This document shows positions 26,730-35,292 of a stretch of 64,000 nucleotides of DNA, one piece after another. How positions within the stretch are numbered: position 1 is the first letter of the stretch; every line of letters starts with the position of its first letter. The notes under the pieces were generated by a model. The model saw nothing but the letters and a program-made list of their open reading frames with translations. It did no database searches and was not told the DNA's origin. The translations under genes and the position numbers were made by a program. Source of the stretch: Micromonospora sp. WMMD1120 (GTDB lineage: Bacteria > Actinomycetota > Actinomycetes > Mycobacteriales > Micromonosporaceae); NCBI RefSeq assembly GCF_029626235.1, contig NZ_JARUBO010000005.1:5924001-5988000 (forward strand), written 5' to 3'.

Positions 26730-28310
26730 TCAGTGCATGACGACAGGCGTCTTGACCTGCTCACCCTGCGGATCGTCGAGCCGTGCCGGCTGACGCCGAC
26801 GCGGCAGCAGGGCGGCCGGGATGAACGTGAGCACGACCAGCGCGAACGCGACCCAGAACGTGTTCGCGAACGACGAGGCGGCGAAGTCGAGCCCGCGCTC
26901 GATGAGCGACGGGTCGACAGGCATCTGCTGGAGCAGCTCGGGCCGCTGCTGGGAGGCGATGGCCAGGCCGGCCTCGGTGACCGGCTTGCCGCTCTCGTCC
27001 ACCAGGCCCGGGATCTGCCGGGAACCGTTCAGCTCGTTGGTGAGGATCACCGACATCACCGCGGCGCCGACCGACCCGCCGATCTGCTGGAGGATGTTGA
27101 CCAGCGTCGAGCCCCGGGCCACCTCCTGCGCCTGCAACGTCCGCAGCGCCGACGTCATGATCGGCATCATGGTGCCGCCCATGCCGAGGCCCATCACGAA
27201 CAGCGACGCGCCGAGCAGCCAGTACGAGGTCTGCGGGTCGACCTGGGTGAAGCTGAAGAACCCGACGACGATGAGCGCCAGCGCGAACGGGACGGTGCGC
27301 CCGATCGGCACCCGGTCGGCGAGCGTGCCGGCGATCGGCATGGTGATCATCGCGCCGAGGCCCTGCGGGGCCATCAGCAGACCGGCCGCCAGCGTCGACT
27401 CCCCGCGCACCTGCAGGAAGTAGCTCGGGAAGAGCAGGCCCGCGCCCATGAACGCGATGATGAACACGAACAGCGTCAACGAGGCGACGGTCAGGCTCCG
27501 GTTACGGAACAGCCGCAGGTCGAGCAGCGGGTGCCGGGGCTTGAACGAGTAGAGCACGAACGCCACGACCAGGGCGGCGCCGACGAGCATCGGGGCCCAG
27601 ACCTCGGAGTCGGTGAAGGTGCCCGCCTCCGGCAGGGACGAGACGCCGTACAGGAAGAGCGCCAGACCCGGCGAGAGCATGAGCATGCCGACGAAGTCGA
27701 ACGACTCGGACGGCTCGGGGGCGTCCTTCGGCAGCGCGACCTGCGCGTAGATCAGCGCGATCACACCGATCGGCAGGTTGATCAGGAAGATCCAGTGCCA
27801 GCTCGCGGTGTCGATCAGCCAGCCGCCGAGGATCGGGCCGCCGATCGGGCCGAGCAGCATCGGGATGCCGAGGACGGCCATCAGCCGGCCGATCCGGTGC
27901 GGGCCGGCCGCCCGGGTCATGATGGTCATGCCCAGCGGCATGAGCATGCCGCCGCCGAGCCCCTGCAGGACGCGGTAGCCGATCAGCTCGCCGATCGTGT
28001 CGGCCGTGGCGCAGAGCCCCGAGCCGATGGTGAACAGGGCCAGCGCCACCATGTAGAGCCGTTTGGTGCCGAACCGGTCGGCCGCCCACCCGCTGAGCGG
28101 GATCACCGTGGCGAGGGCGAGGGTGTAACCGGTCATGGTCCACGCGACCCGGGCGTAGGACGCGTCGAACTCGCTCTGGAATGTGGGCAGCGCCACGCTG
28201 ACCACCGTCACGTCGAGGATCGACATGATCGCGCCAAGAACGACGACGCCCGCCACCTTGAGCACCGCGGCGTCGAGTTTGTCCGATGTCGCGACGGATT
28301 GCTGTGTCAC
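26730..28310 (-). CDS. DHA2-family MFS drug efflux transporter (EmrB/QacA type)
   Basis: The 526-residue protein has 14 predicted helices, as in the DHA2 subgroup. Landmarks are LDVTVVSVALP in helix 1 (the family's D-x-T-V-V-N/S-V-A-L-P signature), AADRFGTKR in the first cytoplasmic loop, and GLGGGMLMPLGMTIM in helix 5, the antiporter motif C region. It exports drugs or metabolites using the proton gradient. The GTG at 28310 has AGGAGA 4 bases upstream. No TetR or MarR regulator adjoins, which is unusual for this family. The C-terminus is cytoplasmic and basic. Substrate unknown. Confidence 0.92.
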   Translation of the reverse strand: MTQQSVATSDKLDAAVLKVAGVVVLGAIMSILDVTVVSVALPTFQSEFDASYARVAWTMTGYTLALATVIPLSGWAADRFGTKRLYMVALALFTIGSGLCATADTIGELIGYRVLQGLGGGMLMPLGMTIMTRAAGPHRIGRLMAVLGIPMLLGPIGGPILGGWLIDTASWHWIFLINLPIGVIALIYAQVALPKDAPEPSESFDFVGMLMLSPGLALFLYGVSSLPEAGTFTDSEVWAPMLVGAALVVAFVLYSFKPRHPLLDLRLFRNRSLTVASLTLFVFIIAFMGAGLLFPSYFLQVRGESTLAAGLLMAPQGLGAMITMPIAGTLADRVPIGRTVPFALALIVVGFFSFTQVDPQTSYWLLGASLFVMGLGMGGTMMPIMTSALRTLQAQEVARGSTLVNILQQIGGSVGAAVMSVILTNELNGSRQIPGLVDESGKPVTEAGLAIASQQRPELLQQMPVDPSLIERGLDFAASSFANTFWVAFALVVLTFIPAALLPRRRQPARLDDPQGEQVKTPVVMH

Positions 28311-28580
28311 TAACTCTCCTGAAGTCGATTGAGCCGGCCAAGGGTGCGGTGGCGGCGATGCCGTGCCTGCCTGGCGCGGGGCGCGCCGTGCCAGGACGAC
28401 GACGCGCGCAGGAAGAGTATCGGGCGGGTGTGACGGTTCGCCGCCGGTTTACGTGTCGACGCGGCGTCGCAGCCGAACGGCCGTCCGATCGGGGCCGGAC
28501 GGTCGGGCCCAGCCAGGGATCGCTGATCCCTGGACAGAGCGCGCCTGGTTGGGGTTCCGGGGCGGTGCGACGGTCGGTCC
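28311..28580. other. Divergent promoter region of efflux pump and aldehyde dehydrogenase
   Basis: This 270-base region between divergent genes shows a CCTGGC...GCCAGG repeat near 28370-28396 and the palindrome at 28513-28533. No coding sequence with the expected codon bias is seen. Confidence 0.45.
28513..28533. promoter_or_regulatory. Palindromic operator candidate ahead of the aldehyde dehydrogenase
   Basis: Two perfect 9-bp arms (CCAGGGATC and GATCCCTGG) flank 3 bases, ending 47 bases before the ATG. Size and symmetry suit a dimeric repressor such as TetR, GntR or MarR. No regulator gene is next to it. Confidence 0.45.
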
Positions 28581-30005
28581 ATGACACCTTTCACCCACAC
28601 CGTCACCGGCCACTGGATCGGCGGCGAGACCGTCGCCGGCACGGCCGGCACCGTTCCCGTCGTGAACCCGGCGACCGGCGAGGTCGTCGCGGAGACTCCG
28701 GCCGGCACCGCCGCCGACGTCGACCGGGCCGTCGCCGCGGCCCGGGCGGCGTTCCCCGGCTGGGCGGCGACCACGCCGCAGCACCGCGCGGGCGTGCTGC
28801 GACGCCTCGGCGCCGGCCTCGCCGCCCGACAGGAGGAGATCGCCCAGGCGATCACCGCCGAGATGGGCTCGCCGATCGGCATGTCCCGCACCGCCCAGGT
28901 CGCCTTCCCGGCCGCCGTGGTCGAGTCCGTCGCCACCCTGGCCGACGACTTCGCCTGGACCGAGGAGGTGGGCAACTCGCTGATCGTCCGTGAGCCGATC
29001 GGCGTCGTCGGCGCGATCACCCCCTGGAACTTTCCGTTGCAGCAGATCGTCTCCAAGCTGGCGCCGGCGCTGCTCGCGGGCGACACGATGGTCTTCAAGC
29101 CCTCCGAGAACGCCCCGCTGACCGCGCGGATCCTCGCCGAGGTCGCCGCCGACGCGGGCGTGCCGGCGGGCGTGCTCAACGTGGTGTACGGCACCGGGGC
29201 GGTCGTCGGCGAGGCCATCTCCGCGCACCCGGACATCGACATGATCTCCTTCACCGGCTCCACCCGGGCCGGCCGGCGCATCGGCGCGGTGGCCGCGGAG
29301 ACCGTCAAGCGGGTCGCGCTCGAACTGGGCGGCAAGGGCGCGACCATCATCCTGGACGACGCCGACCTGCCCGAGGCTGTCAACCGGTCACTGCTGATGG
29401 CGTTCAGCAACGGTGGCCAGGTGTGCGGCGCGTGGCCGCGGATGCTGGTGCCCGCCTCCCGCCAGGAGGAGGTCGTCGCACTCGCCGTCGAGGCGGCGAA
29501 GCAGTACACCGTCGGCGACCCGACCGACGTGGCCACCCGGATCGGCCCGATGGCGTCCGAGGCCCACCGGGAGAAGGTCGTCGGGTACATCCGGAGGGGC
29601 ATCGCCGACGGCGCCCGGCTCGTGTTCGGCGGCCCGGACCGACCCGAGGGCCTGCCCACCGGGGCCTACGTCCAGCCGACGATCTTCGCCGACGTCGACC
29701 CGACCACGCCCATCGCCCAGGAGGAGATCTTCGGCCCGGTGCTGACGATCATCCCGTACGCCGACGAGGAGGAGGCCGTGGCGATCGCCAACGGCACCCC
29801 GTACGGCCTGACCAGCGGTGTCTTCGGCGAGCCGGAGCACGCTCTGGCCATCGCCCGGCGGTTGCGGGTGGGGCAGGTCGACGTGAACGCCGGCCACTGG
29901 AACCCAATGGCTCCCTTCGGCGGTTACAAGCAGTCCGGTAACGGTCGCGAGTTCGGCCGCTTCGGCCTGGAGGAGTTCCTGGAGACCAAGTCGATCCAGC
30001 GCTGA
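28581..30005 (+). CDS. NAD(P)-dependent aldehyde dehydrogenase
   Basis: The 474-residue protein has the full ALDH superfamily set. TPWNFPLQQ is near 148, the coenzyme stretch SFTGSTRAGRRIG is near 222, and the general-base Glu lies in ELGGKG near 248. The catalytic Cys282 is in GGQVCGAW, and EEIFGPVLTIIPY is near 383. It oxidises an aldehyde to the acid in the cytoplasm. The ATG is not preceded by a strong Shine-Dalgarno. It is transcribed divergently from the efflux pump. The closest general class is the betaine/aryl-aldehyde type; the substrate cannot be read out. Confidence 0.92.
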   Translation: MTPFTHTVTGHWIGGETVAGTAGTVPVVNPATGEVVAETPAGTAADVDRAVAAARAAFPGWAATTPQHRAGVLRRLGAGLAARQEEIAQAITAEMGSPIGMSRTAQVAFPAAVVESVATLADDFAWTEEVGNSLIVREPIGVVGAITPWNFPLQQIVSKLAPALLAGDTMVFKPSENAPLTARILAEVAADAGVPAGVLNVVYGTGAVVGEAISAHPDIDMISFTGSTRAGRRIGAVAAETVKRVALELGGKGATIILDDADLPEAVNRSLLMAFSNGGQVCGAWPRMLVPASRQEEVVALAVEAAKQYTVGDPTDVATRIGPMASEAHREKVVGYIRRGIADGARLVFGGPDRPEGLPTGAYVQPTIFADVDPTTPIAQEEIFGPVLTIIPYADEEEAVAIANGTPYGLTSGVFGEPEHALAIARRLRVGQVDVNAGHWNPMAPFGGYKQSGNGREFGRFGLEEFLETKSIQR

Positions 30006-30148
30006 GGTTCGTCGCCCCGACGAGTCGACGGGACGAGGCGGGGTCGGCCCCGGTGGCGGGGGCGGGCGGGACCCGGAACAGGGTGGCCGGGTCCCACTGT
30101 TGCACTCCAGGTGCCGGCCACCGCCGGCGCCCACCGATCGGAGACACC

Positions 30149-30982
30149 GTGAACCGCGCACAGCTCGCCAGCTTCCTGCGTACGCGGCGGGAGGCGCTGC
30201 AACCCGAGGACGTGGGGCTGCCCCGGGGGCGGCGCCGACGCACCGGTGGGCTGCGGCGCGAGGAGGTGGCCACGTTGAGTGGTATGTCCACCGACTACTA
30301 CAGCCGGCTGGAGCAGCAGCGCGGGCCGCGCCCGTCGGAGCAGATGCTCGCCGCGTTGGCCCGTGGCCTGCGGCTCTCGCTGGCCGAACGGGACCACCTG
30401 TTCCTGCTCGCCGGGCACGCCGCACCGCACCGCACCGTACGGGCCGACCACGTCAACCCGGGAATGATGCGCATCCTCGACCGGATGCACGACACGCCGG
30501 CCCAGGTGGTGAACCACCTCGGCGAGACCCTGGCGCAGACCGCGCCGGCCGTCGCCCTGCTGGGTGACGAGACCCGCTACACCGGGCTGGCGCGCAGCGC
30601 CCACCACCGCTGGTTCACCGACCCGTCGGTTCGGCGGCGGCACCCGGAGGAGGACCACCACACGCAGAGCCGCCTGCTCGTGGGGCACCTGCACGCGTCG
30701 TACACCCGCGACGGGCGCGGTTCGCGGGCCGCGACCCTCGTCGACGACCTGCTGGCCAGGAGCCCGGAGTTCGCCGAGCTGTGGCGCGGGCATCCGGTGC
30801 CGGCCGGCTACTGCCCGGCGAAACGCTTCCTCCATCCGGAGGTCGGGGCGTTGGAGTTGCACTGCCAGACGCTCGTCGACCCGGACCAGTCCCAGACGCT
30901 GCTGGTTTTCACCGCCGCTCCCGGCTCGCCGAGCGACGAGAAGCTGCGGTTGCTCTCCGTCATCGGCGGACAGCTCATCTGA
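30149..30982 (+). CDS. XRE-family regulator with MmyB-like ligand-binding domain
   Basis: The 277-residue protein has an N-terminal Cro/XRE helix-turn-helix (10-75), including GLRREEVATLSGMSTDYYSRLEQQRG. A C-terminal domain of about 190 residues is typical of MmyB-like regulators, with NPGMMRILDRMHDTPAQVVNHLGETLAQT and the ending LLSVIGGQLI. Members bind fatty acids or small ligands and often control nearby oxidoreductase genes. The GTG at 30149 has GGAG about 6 bases upstream; the longer frame from 30053 has no support. It follows the aldehyde dehydrogenase on the same strand by 143 bases and may control it, possibly through the palindrome at 28513. That link is inference. Confidence 0.88.
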   Translation: MNRAQLASFLRTRREALQPEDVGLPRGRRRRTGGLRREEVATLSGMSTDYYSRLEQQRGPRPSEQMLAALARGLRLSLAERDHLFLLAGHAAPHRTVRADHVNPGMMRILDRMHDTPAQVVNHLGETLAQTAPAVALLGDETRYTGLARSAHHRWFTDPSVRRRHPEEDHHTQSRLLVGHLHASYTRDGRGSRAATLVDDLLARSPEFAELWRGHPVPAGYCPAKRFLHPEVGALELHCQTLVDPDQSQTLLVFTAAPGSPSDEKLRLLSVIGGQLI

Positions 30983-31224
30983 CCTCCCGAGCGGAGGGCG
31001 GCGGCCGGGACGAACCCGACCTGGTGGGCCTGGCGCTGCACGCGCCACGCGCCGTGGTGGACAAGGCGCTCAAGGGGGCCACCACGCACCGGTGACGCCG
31101 ACGCCCGGACGGGATCGTGCACGGGGTGTTCAGGCGACGTTCCGGTGGGAGTTCCACTGTGGTGGGCGACGGGCGCTTGCATCGGCGCGGCGGTACCGAC
31201 CGCCGACTCGAAGCTGGAGGCAAT

Positions 31225-33483
31225 GTGCGTACGACTTCCACAGGAGCCCGCGCCGTCGCGGCGGCCGTGGTGGCGATCTCGCTGCTCGCGGCCGCGCCGG
31301 CACTCGGCGCGCCGGCACCGGAGAGCCCGCAACGACCAGGCCCCGGGGCGAGCTGCGCGCCGGACGCGGCGCTGCTCGGCTTCACCGACGCCCTCGACAA
31401 GACCAGCTTCCGGGGCCAGCCGGTCGCCGGACTCTCCGCGCTGGCCCCCACCCGGCCCGGACGCGCGCTCGCGCTGGTGGACAACATCGGCGCCACGCCC
31501 GCCCGGGTGTTCGGCCTGGGCCTGGAGAACGGCCGGCACGGGGTGCGGGCGGCGGTCCGCGACGTCACTGTCCTCACCCGTCCGGACGGCACGCCGTACA
31601 CCGGGGTGGACTTCGACGGTGAGGGGCTGGTCGCGGAGCGCGGCGGGGCGACGATCCTGGCGAGCTCGGAGCGGGAGCCGTCGATCCGGCGGTTCCGGCT
31701 CTCCGACGGCCGGGAGGTCGCGTCGCTGCCGGTGCCGGAGCGGTTCCGGGTCACCCCGGCCGGCGGGGCCGCCGTCAACCAGACGTTCGAGGCGCTGGCC
31801 GGCACCCCGGACCACCGGACGCTCTACGCCGGGATGGAGGGCCCGCTCGCCGAGGACGGCCGCGACGCCGCCGGTCGCGGCCTCAACCGGATCATCCGGT
31901 ACGACGGCCGCGAGGGCGGGGCGTACGCCCCCGGCGTCCAGTACGCCTACCGGACCGACAGCGAGCTGGGCCTGGTCGAGCTGATCGCGCTCGGTGGCGA
32001 CCAGTTGCTCGCCGTGGAGCGCGGCTTCACCACCGGAGTGGGCAACACCGTCCGGGTCTACCGGGTGTCCGCCACCGGCGCGCCGGACGTCTCCGGCGTG
32101 CCGTCGCTGTCGACGGTGACCGACCCGCGCGCGTGGCTCGGCAAGGAGCTGCTCGTCGACCTGGTCACCTGCCCGCCGTCGGGCGCGACCACGAAGCAAC
32201 CCCAGCCGAACCCGCTGCTGGACAACATCGAGGGCGCGGCGCTCGGCGGCACCCTGCCGGGCGGTCGTCGGGAGTTGTTCCTGGTCTCCGACGACAACGG
32301 CAGCGCCACCCAGACCACCAGGGTGTACGCGCTGTCGGTGCGGCTGCGACCGGAGGTGACGCTGCGGGAGCGGGCGCTGCTGTCGGCGACCGCGTACCAG
32401 CCGGGCCCGGTCTCCGGCACCCAGCTCGCCACCGCCCCGGTCAACGGGATCAGCGCGCCCTTCCCCGGGCAGCCCATCCCCGGGTTCTCCGCAGTGATCC
32501 CGGCCCGGCCGGGTGACCGCTCCGGCCGGCGGCTGCTCGCCATGCCGGACAACGGTTTCGGCGCGAAGACCAACTCCGCCGACTTCCTGCTGCGGGCGTA
32601 CGAGATCGAGCCCGACTACCCCCGCCGTGGCGTGAACGTGCGCGGGCACATCAGCTTCCGCGACCCGGACCACCGGGTGCCGTTCCCGATCGTCAACGAG
32701 AACACCGCGGACCGCCTGCTCACCGGCGCGGACTTCGACATCGAGTCGCTGGCCCGCGGCGCGCGCGGCGACCTGTGGATCGGCGACGAGTTCGGCCCGT
32801 ACCTGGTCCACGTGGACCGGACCGGGAAGGTGCTCCAGGCGCCGATCCCGCTGCCAGACGGGACGAAGTCCCCGCAGTCGCCGGACCTGGCTCCGGGCGA
32901 GACGCCGACGGTGCGCGCCAGCAACGGGTTCGAGGCGATGGCGGCCAGCGAGGACGGCTGGACGCTCTATCCGATCCTGGAGGGCGCCCGCGTCGACGAC
33001 CCGGACCAGCGTCGCCGGGTGGTCTACGAGTTCGACGTGCGGCGCAACCGGTACACCGGTCGCACCTGGTCGTTCCGGGTGGACGACCCGTCCCTGCTGG
33101 TCGGCGACGCGGCGGTGCTCGACGGCCGGCGGCTGCTGCTGATCGAGCGGGACAACGGCATGGGTCCGCAGTCGCTGGTGAAGCGCCTGGTCGTGACCGA
33201 CCTGGACGAGGTCGGCGCGGACGGCTACCTGAAGCGGCGGACCGCTGTCGACCTGATGCGCGTCGCCGACCCGACGGGCGTCTCCACCCCGGCCCGGCCG
33301 GGCGAGTACGGCGTCGGTCCGCTCTTCTCGTTCCCGTTGCAGTCGGTCGAGTCGGTGCTGCCGCTCGGCGGTGACCGGGTGCTCGTCGCCAACGACAACA
33401 ACTTCCCGGGCAACGACGGGCGCATCCCGGGGCGCGCGGACGACACCGAGCTGATCGTGATCGGCGTACCCGGTCTGCGGTAG
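31225..33483 (+). CDS. Secreted phytase/esterase-like beta-propeller protein
   Basis: The 752-residue protein has a signal peptide (about 1-28, ending APALGAPA). Two similar halves follow: each contains the pattern of a released enzyme described as esterase-like activity of phytase, with GQPVAGLSALAPTRPG near 60 and GQPIPGFSAVIPARPG near 415. Acidic turns such as DFDGEGL, DFDIESLARG, WIGDEFGPYLV and ANDNNFPG are typical of calcium-binding propeller phosphoesterases. The predicted role is extracellular release of phosphate from organic phosphates. GTG at 31225 has CTGGAGG just upstream. The gene ends with a strong hairpin and stands alone. The repeated half suggests an internal duplication. 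Specific activity is unproven. Confidence 0.8.
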   Translation: MRTTSTGARAVAAAVVAISLLAAAPALGAPAPESPQRPGPGASCAPDAALLGFTDALDKTSFRGQPVAGLSALAPTRPGRALALVDNIGATPARVFGLGLENGRHGVRAAVRDVTVLTRPDGTPYTGVDFDGEGLVAERGGATILASSEREPSIRRFRLSDGREVASLPVPERFRVTPAGGAAVNQTFEALAGTPDHRTLYAGMEGPLAEDGRDAAGRGLNRIIRYDGREGGAYAPGVQYAYRTDSELGLVELIALGGDQLLAVERGFTTGVGNTVRVYRVSATGAPDVSGVPSLSTVTDPRAWLGKELLVDLVTCPPSGATTKQPQPNPLLDNIEGAALGGTLPGGRRELFLVSDDNGSATQTTRVYALSVRLRPEVTLRERALLSATAYQPGPVSGTQLATAPVNGISAPFPGQPIPGFSAVIPARPGDRSGRRLLAMPDNGFGAKTNSADFLLRAYEIEPDYPRRGVNVRGHISFRDPDHRVPFPIVNENTADRLLTGADFDIESLARGARGDLWIGDEFGPYLVHVDRTGKVLQAPIPLPDGTKSPQSPDLAPGETPTVRASNGFEAMAASEDGWTLYPILEGARVDDPDQRRRVVYEFDVRRNRYTGRTWSFRVDDPSLLVGDAAVLDGRRLLLIERDNGMGPQSLVKRLVVTDLDEVGADGYLKRRTAVDLMRVADPTGVSTPARPGEYGVGPLFSFPLQSVESVLPLGGDRVLVANDNNFPGNDGRIPGRADDTELIVIGVPGLR

Positions 33484-33493
33484 TCCCGCCGAC

Positions 33494-33531
33494 CGACGGC
33501 CCTCGGCGCCCACCCGTGCCGGGGGCCGTCG
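33494..33531. terminator. Terminator hairpin after the phytase-like gene
   Basis: Arms 33494-33507 and 33518-33531 form a 14-bp stem with one T-G wobble and a 10-base loop, 10 bases after the stop codon. Confidence 0.75.
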
Positions 33532-33584
33532 CGTTGCGGGGGCCGATGTCCGGACACGTAGGACATTGATATCGATGGGCGTCG

Positions 33585-33609
33585 CTGTAATGATTAACAG
33601 ACTTTACAG
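33585..33609. promoter_or_regulatory. AT-rich regulatory region ahead of the alginate lyase
   Basis: CTGTAA at 33585-33590 and TTACAG at 33604-33609 form an inverted repeat, with a TTAACAG between them. This stands out as the most AT-rich stretch nearby, directly upstream of the ATG at 33637. It could be a GntR/FadR-like operator overlapping the promoter. Confidence 0.4.
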
Positions 33610-33636
33610 TTAACTCGTCCCCGGGAAGGACCAGAG

Positions 33637-35241
33637 ATGACGCGACGACGGGCCGGAGCCCTCCCCCGCATCCGCTGGACCGCCGTGCTCGCGGCGGTCG
33701 TCCTCACCCTGCCGGCCGGGCTGGTGCTCGGCGCCCCGGCCGCGACGGCGGCCGCGACCGGCGCCATCACCGGGTACGGCGGCAAGTGCGTCGACGTGGC
33801 CGCCGCGAACCCGGCCAACGGCACAGCGGTGCAGCTCTTCACCTGCAACGGCTCCGCCGCGCAGCAGTGGACCGTGGCCGACGACGGCACCATCCGGGCG
33901 CTCGGCAAGTGCCTCGACATCGCCGCCGGCAGCACCGCCAACGGCGCCCGCGCCCAGATCTACGACTGCAACGGCACCGGGGCACAGCAGTGGTCGGCCG
34001 GTGCCGGGCAGCTGGTCAACCCGGTCTCCGGGAAGTGCCTCGACGCGACCGGCCCCAGCTCGGCCGACGGCACCCCGCTCCAGCTCTGGAGCTGCACCGG
34101 CGCCGCCAACCAGACCTGGACGCTGCCCACCGGCGGCGGCACCCCGCCACCGTCGTCGGGCGGCTTCACCCACCCTGGCGTGCTGGTCAGCCGGGGCCAG
34201 CTCGACTTCGTCAAGGGCCGGGTGCAGGCCGGCGCGCAGCCGTGGGCGGCGGCCCACAACCAGATGATGACCAGCCGGTACGCCTCCCTGTCGCGCACCC
34301 CGGCCCCCCGGTCGGTGGTGGAGTGCGGTTCCTACTCGAACCCCAACAACGGCTGCACCGACGAGCGTGAGGACGCCATCGCCGCGTACACCCACGCGCT
34401 CGCCTGGTATCTCACCGGGGACGCCCGGTACGCGCAGAAGTCGATCCAGATCATGGACGCCTGGTCGGCCACCATCACCGCGCACACCGGCAGCAACGCC
34501 CCGTTGCAGACCGGCTGGGCCGCCTCGGTCTGGCCCCGGGCCGCCGAGATCATCAAGTACACGTACGCGAGTTGGCCCAACGCCAACCGCTTCGCCACCA
34601 TGCTGCGCAACGTCTACCTGCCGGTGGTGCGCAACGGCTCGAACAGCAACGGCAACGGGGAGCTGACCATGATGGAGGCCACCGTCGGCATCGCGGTGTT
34701 CCTGGAGGACCGGTCCGCCTACGACGCGGCGGTCACCCGCTTCCTCAACCGCGCCCGCGCGTTCGTCTACCTGCCCAGCGACGGCGCGCTGCCGTACACG
34801 GTGCCCGGCAGCGGCCTGGACACCAACGCGGAGATCATCGGCTACTGGCAGGGCCAGTCCACCTTCGTCGCCGGCCTCGCCCAGGAGACCTGCCGCGACT
34901 TCACGCACACCGGGTACGGCATCTCCGCCATCTCGCACGTCGCCGAGACCTCCCGCATCCAGGGACGTGACCTGTACCCGCAGGTCGGCGAGCGGCTGCG
35001 GCAGGCGCTCGGGTTCCACTCGCGCTACCAGCTCGGCGAGACGCCGCCCTCCTGGCTCTGCGGCGGCAGCCTCACCCGGGGCCTCGGCCCGATCACCGAG
35101 GTCGGCTTCAACGCGATGAGCACCCGGCTGGGCAACGTCATGACCAACACCCAGACCCTCACGCTGCAACAGCGTCCCGCCGGCACGAACAACCTCTTCG
35201 TCGCCTGGGAGACGCTGACCCACGCCAACAACCCCAACTGA
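33637..35241 (+). CDS. Secreted alginate-lyase-family protein with ricin-type CBM13
   Basis: The 534-residue protein has a long Arg-rich signal peptide (1-40). A beta-trefoil ricin-type lectin domain follows (about 42-165) with three repeats showing KCVDVAA/KCLDIAA/KCLDATG and Q-x-W motifs. After a Gly/Pro/Ser linker comes an all-alpha toroid catalytic domain (about 175-534) of the alginate lyase superfamily, with DEREDAIAAYTHALAWYLTGD and NGNGELTMMEATVGIAVFLED. It likely cleaves uronate-containing polysaccharide outside the cell; whether the natural substrate is alginate, another uronan or a plant polymer is open. GGGAAGGA lies upstream of the ATG. It is a single gene between two terminators, with an AT-rich operator-like region upstream. 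Confidence 0.85.
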   Translation: MTRRRAGALPRIRWTAVLAAVVLTLPAGLVLGAPAATAAATGAITGYGGKCVDVAAANPANGTAVQLFTCNGSAAQQWTVADDGTIRALGKCLDIAAGSTANGARAQIYDCNGTGAQQWSAGAGQLVNPVSGKCLDATGPSSADGTPLQLWSCTGAANQTWTLPTGGGTPPPSSGGFTHPGVLVSRGQLDFVKGRVQAGAQPWAAAHNQMMTSRYASLSRTPAPRSVVECGSYSNPNNGCTDEREDAIAAYTHALAWYLTGDARYAQKSIQIMDAWSATITAHTGSNAPLQTGWAASVWPRAAEIIKYTYASWPNANRFATMLRNVYLPVVRNGSNSNGNGELTMMEATVGIAVFLEDRSAYDAAVTRFLNRARAFVYLPSDGALPYTVPGSGLDTNAEIIGYWQGQSTFVAGLAQETCRDFTHTGYGISAISHVAETSRIQGRDLYPQVGERLRQALGFHSRYQLGETPPSWLCGGSLTRGLGPITEVGFNAMSTRLGNVMTNTQTLTLQQRPAGTNNLFVAWETLTHANNPN

Positions 35242-35249
35242 CCAGGCCG

Positions 35250-35285
35250 GGCGGGTCGACGCCGGGCGTTTGGCGTCGACCCGCC
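35250..35285. terminator. Bidirectional terminator hairpin
   Basis: A perfect 14-bp stem (35250-35263 and 35272-35285) with an 8-base loop lies between the converging alginate-lyase and ABC-permease genes. Confidence 0.85.
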
Positions 35286-35292
35286 GAGCCGC

